A stretch of 32,396 nt of DNA from Brachionus rotundiformis. Taxonomy: Eukaryota; Rotifera; Eurotatoria; Ploima; Brachionidae. Positions within the stretch are counted from its first letter, which is position 1, and each line of letters begins with the position of its first letter. A program made the position numbers and the translations under genes. The DNA is taken from contig JAESIW010000118.1 of assembly GCA_016802295.1 (NCBI GenBank), forward strand, positions 1,390,178-1,422,573, written 5' to 3'. The notes beneath the pieces are model-generated. The model had not been told where the DNA came from. It saw only the letters and a list, made by a program, of their open reading frames with translations, and made no database searches. Shown here piece by piece: positions 29,608 through 32,396 of this stretch.

Positions 29608-30864
29608 TTAGATTAATGATAACAAAAAATTTGATGTAATTAAAATGAAAGAAATTAATAAATTTAATCTTTTTGTTGAAATTGATTTTGAAGTGGTCAA
29701 TAAATTGTTTGACGTAGAATCAGAATTTGATGCAGCAGAAGTAGACACTGTTGTGGAAGAAGCAGAAGCAGTAGACATTGTTGTGGAAGAAGCAGAATCA
29801 GTAGACACTGTTGTGGAAGAAGCAGAAGCAGTGGACACTGTTGTGGAAGAAGCAGAAGCAGTAGATACTGTTGTGACATCAGTAGAATTAGAATTAGATA
29901 CTGCATTATATTCATAATACACAACTGCTGATTTTGGAGATAAATTACCAGAATTAGGCCCAGTGTTACCAGGTAAAATGTTTCCTTTAAAATAGGGACC
30001 AAGAACAAAAGGATAAACAGGTGTTAATGAAGCATCAGTTGCAATAAAGTAAGCATAAGTACCATTTGGGTATTCAGGTGTTTTGCAATACCGTCCATTA
30101 TATTCATCTAAATCTCCATATCCAGATTGGTATTCATAATCTTCAATAAAACTCGAAAGACTGTAATCAGCAATTGAGGGTCCATAGTAGGCAGCATCCA
30201 GAACTGTGCCGTCTGCCAGTGTGGTTCTGTCTGTAATATTTCTTAGTTTGTAACTGGTTTCCATTCTTTTGATTGACGAGCTTGAATCAAGAGCAGTTGA
30301 ATAGCCATAAGGACCGTAGATTGGAAAACCGTCAAAAGCAAAGCCAATCAACGGAGAATGGCTAGATGAACTAGTGTTGTACAAACAGCCAGAACTGATA
30401 TGTTGGTGATACTCGCTGCTTCCATCTGGATGCCCTTTACACGAGTCAAACGAGACTCCTTCAAAAATGTAGGCATTTCTTTTCCAAATTCCCAAATTGT
30501 TGTATGTCATTCCATCATCTGCATTGTACACACTGACTCCATTTATCCACAAACCAATGTGTCCCAAGGGTACTTCCACTGCCGTACCAGTATTGTATGA
30601 TGGATTCAGTGGAAAAACAAATGTATAATTCATTCCTAAAGCATCATTTGGATTGCTAGCCCATGGACCGATTGAAAAACTTGGTATGCTATTTGTACTA
30701 ACCCAGACACTGTTTGACGAATACTCAATTTTGTAAACATTTGTCTTAAAATCACCATAACCTAAACCAGTGGATCTAGTCCATTCAGTAATAATGGGAT
30801 TAGTTTGGCAAAAAGTAATTCCAAACCAAGATAAACTAACAAATAAAATAGTCAAAAGTATCAT
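29608..30864 (-). CDS. Secreted YHYH-domain protein, copy B, with mucin-like tail
   Basis: Intronless, 418 residues from ATG 30864; the frame extends nine codons upstream but begins at TTG. Signal peptide MILLTILFVSLSWFGITFCQ, then a mature YHYH domain almost identical to copy A from QTNPII to GPNSG, including YHQH and FDGFPIYGPYGY. Unlike copy A it continues with about five decapeptide repeats of the type TVSTASASST, a Ser/Thr-rich stalk likely to be O-glycosylated, and a hydrophobic C-terminus (LLISFILITSNFLLSLI) suited to a GPI signal or membrane anchor. Substitutions against copy A in the mature domain are few (ATGLG/ALGMN, V/I, DD/AD, KLSATDAT/NLSPKSAV). Extracellular or surface role; activity unknown. 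Confidence 0.9.
   Translation of the reverse strand: MILLTILFVSLSWFGITFCQTNPIITEWTRSTGLGYGDFKTNVYKIEYSSNSVWVSTNSIPSFSIGPWASNPNDALGMNYTFVFPLNPSYNTGTAVEVPLGHIGLWINGVSVYNADDGMTYNNLGIWKRNAYIFEGVSFDSCKGHPDGSSEYHQHISSGCLYNTSSSSHSPLIGFAFDGFPIYGPYGYSTALDSSSSIKRMETSYKLRNITDRTTLADGTVLDAAYYGPSIADYSLSSFIEDYEYQSGYGDLDEYNGRYCKTPEYPNGTYAYFIATDASLTPVYPFVLGPYFKGNILPGNTGPNSGNLSPKSAVVYYEYNAVSNSNSTDVTTVSTASASSTTVSTASASSTTVSTDSASSTTMSTASASSTTVSTSAASNSDSTSNNLLTTSKSISTKRLNLLISFILITSNFLLSLI
29731..29875. repeat. 30-bp coding minisatellite in YHYH copy B
   Basis: Five copies in perfect 30-bp register (units begin near 29731, 29761, 29791, 29821 and 29851), with one or two changes each, such as gtagacact, gtagacatt, gtggacact and gtagatact. 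Each unit encodes ten residues of the Ser/Thr stalk on the minus strand. Copy A lacks it. Confidence 0.9.
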
Positions 30865-31557
30865 ATTTTTAAAGTCACAAAATTTTATCAATGTGTAGGG
30901 ATATTTATAATTGAATTTAATTAAATTTTATAGGTAGAACGAAAATTAAAGTTTTAACAAAGAATTGACTTTCAAAGAATAAAATCATGATTTTAAAATA
31001 AACTATCTTTTTTTCTTTTATTCGAATTACGAATTTTCAAATTTTTGTTTGTTAATTTTAACTAGAACATTAACTTAGAAAAATATCTAAGTCAATGATT
31101 CGCAAAGTTCTAAACATAAAAAAAAATTAGTGTATCTCAGGTAGATTTTAGACTACCTAAGTTGCACTGTATCTTCTCCAATAAAATTTTTTTAGACAAA
31201 AAATCAATAAATTATAAATTTATGTAAAATTTAAAGGATTTTGGTAAAATATACTTATCTGATTTTTAAGCTGACACAATCAAGAACATAAGATTAATGT
31301 AATTACAGCGAAAACATATAGGAAGCTAGCAAAATGTCTAAAATTCATAAAGCCATAAATTTTTGAGAAAATTCTCTTTTTACAATTATTTTCCAAATGT
31401 ATTAAATTTAAAAGAAAAAATATAATTAAATAAATTCCGCAAAATCTGTTCCATAATAATCATATAATAAATATGGCATGTAAGTATTACCTGTTTTAAT
31501 TTATTTCCGAAAATAGATATTTCTCTTTGAAAACAAAATCAAACATCTTTAATAAAT
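30865..31557. other. Divergent intergenic region
   Basis: AT-rich region between YHYH copy B and the GPCR. A short hairpin (AGGTAG, loop of eight, CTACCT near 31,139-31,158) is the only structure noted; no coding signal. Confidence 0.45.
30902..30909 (-). promoter_or_regulatory. TATA box of YHYH copy B
   Basis: TATAAATA on the minus strand, 38 bp upstream of the ATG. The same octamer precedes copy A at a similar distance. Confidence 0.5.
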
Positions 31558-32396
31558 ATGATTATTTGTCTGTATCAAATGGAAAATTGTAAGTCTTTTT
31601 CTCTAAAAATGATAAAGCATTGGCTATTTTTGAAAATTTAGCATCAGATAATTTTTCTATCAATAAAATCGGCTTTGATTTAAAATAATAAAGTCGATTA
31701 GATTAGATTTTAAAAAATATTTGATAATTATCTTTTCCATAAATACTTTTAATTAAAGTAATATTTAGAAATTAGATTTTCTAAATGACCCTATTTGCTT
31801 TTATATAGTTTAAAGAAATTAATAAAAAAAAATAATTAAATTTTACTATGAAATTATTTAATTTTTATAAACTAAATAATTTTCTCTTTTTCAAGTTGAT
31901 GACCTAACATCATCGTACTTCAAAAAATTTGACCACAAAATTGGCCATCTGTTCTCAATAATTCTAACTATAAATACAATTTTTGGTACTATGGTCAACT
32001 TTTGGTTCATCTTTACAATGATTGACTACAAGATACTCAGATCATCAAAGTAATAAATAAAAAAGAAACTCATTTTTAAGAAATTTTATTTTAAATTTAA
32101 TTAAAAAAAGATATATTGGAATCATTAATTTGTCTATTGTTGATCTGAGTCTTTGCTTGGTCATATCTCCTCTGCAAATATTTAGAGAACTAGTTAGCAT
32201 AAGCGACTCTAAATATCTGCCACCTTATCTATGTGGAATCATAACATTCTTGTCATCATGGGCCTGTCTTTCTTCAATTTTTAGCCTTACTCTCATATCT
32301 GTGGAAAGGCTGATGGTGTTCAAAAAGAACCGGCACATAAACCGCAAGAAATTTATCTACCTTATTATCAGCACACATGTAGTTTCAGTTTTACTA
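31558..32396 (+). CDS. Rhodopsin-class GPCR, 5' part (runs off the window)
   Basis: Exons 31558-31588, 31896-32049 and 32111-32396 (open at the window end). Introns are 307 bp (perfect gtaagt donor) and 61 bp. The first ATG is 31558; a second in-frame ATG at 31579 is also possible. After a short extracellular N-terminus comes TM1 (LFSIILTINTIFGTMVNFWF, with the conserved Asn), TM2 starting INLSIVDLSLCLVISPLQ with the Asp of class A, a Cys at the start of TM3 (YLCGII), and TM3 ending SVERLMV, where most class A receptors have DRY. A basic loop and the start of TM4 follow. Splice phases (1 and 2) fit. The ligand cannot be told; a peptide-receptor-like family is plausible. Exon 1 is the least certain part. 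Confidence 0.8.

Noticed and set aside
29645..29917. Plus-strand open frame over the minisatellite rich in VEEAEAVDTV
   Set aside because: It is the antisense of the YHYH copy B stalk; a 30-bp repeat is open in several frames, and the minus strand has a signal peptide and a family domain.

Overview
The window looks like nuclear DNA of a small-genome metazoan. It is very AT-rich, and its protein genes are cut by very short introns (mostly 46-61 bp) that almost always follow GT-AG. The genes are clearly animal: MCM5, ZNFX1, an FBXL12-like F-box protein, SPCS1, transaldolase, retinol-dehydrogenase-like SDRs and a rhodopsin-class GPCR. Base composition, intron size, divergent ZNFX1 and secreted YHYH proteins fit a monogonont rotifer (Brachionus-like). 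That placement is inference; another compact-genome invertebrate is possible.

Left third (1-14,150). A WD40 protein (minus) is followed by a decayed or unrecognised coding region (plus), MCM5 (minus, one intron), a 0.7 kb gap with a chimeric fragment of the two neighbouring genes, ZNFX1 (minus, intron inside the P-loop), an FBXL12-like gene whose three exons were rebuilt here, and a 250-residue intronless protein. The last combines an eIF4E-binding motif with an eIF4G-type C-terminal W2 domain and lacks MIF4G and MA3. I consider this 'mini-eIF4G' the most novel object in the window.

Middle (14,900-20,900). A P2-type cation ATPase has normal catalytic motifs but altered ion-binding residues in the membrane. 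Next come a secreted YHYH-domain protein and SPCS1, a four-exon gene of 92 residues hidden in what looks like empty sequence.

Right third (21,000-32,396). Three membrane-anchored SDR genes lie in alternating orientation; two share a near-identical inverted block, and one needs a GC-AG intron. Between them sits a small protein with a CAAX-like end. Then follow a long AT-rich stretch with a possible micropeptide, tRNA-Lys(UUU), transaldolase with a 14-bp perfect palindrome upstream, a second YHYH gene almost identical to the first over the mature domain, and the 5' part of a GPCR that runs off the window.

The genes are not an operon. The local themes are tandem or inverted duplication with gene conversion (SDR and YHYH) and small sequence-copying events between neighbours. 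All exon structures were derived by hand from reading frame, splice sites and remembered family alignments, without transcripts.
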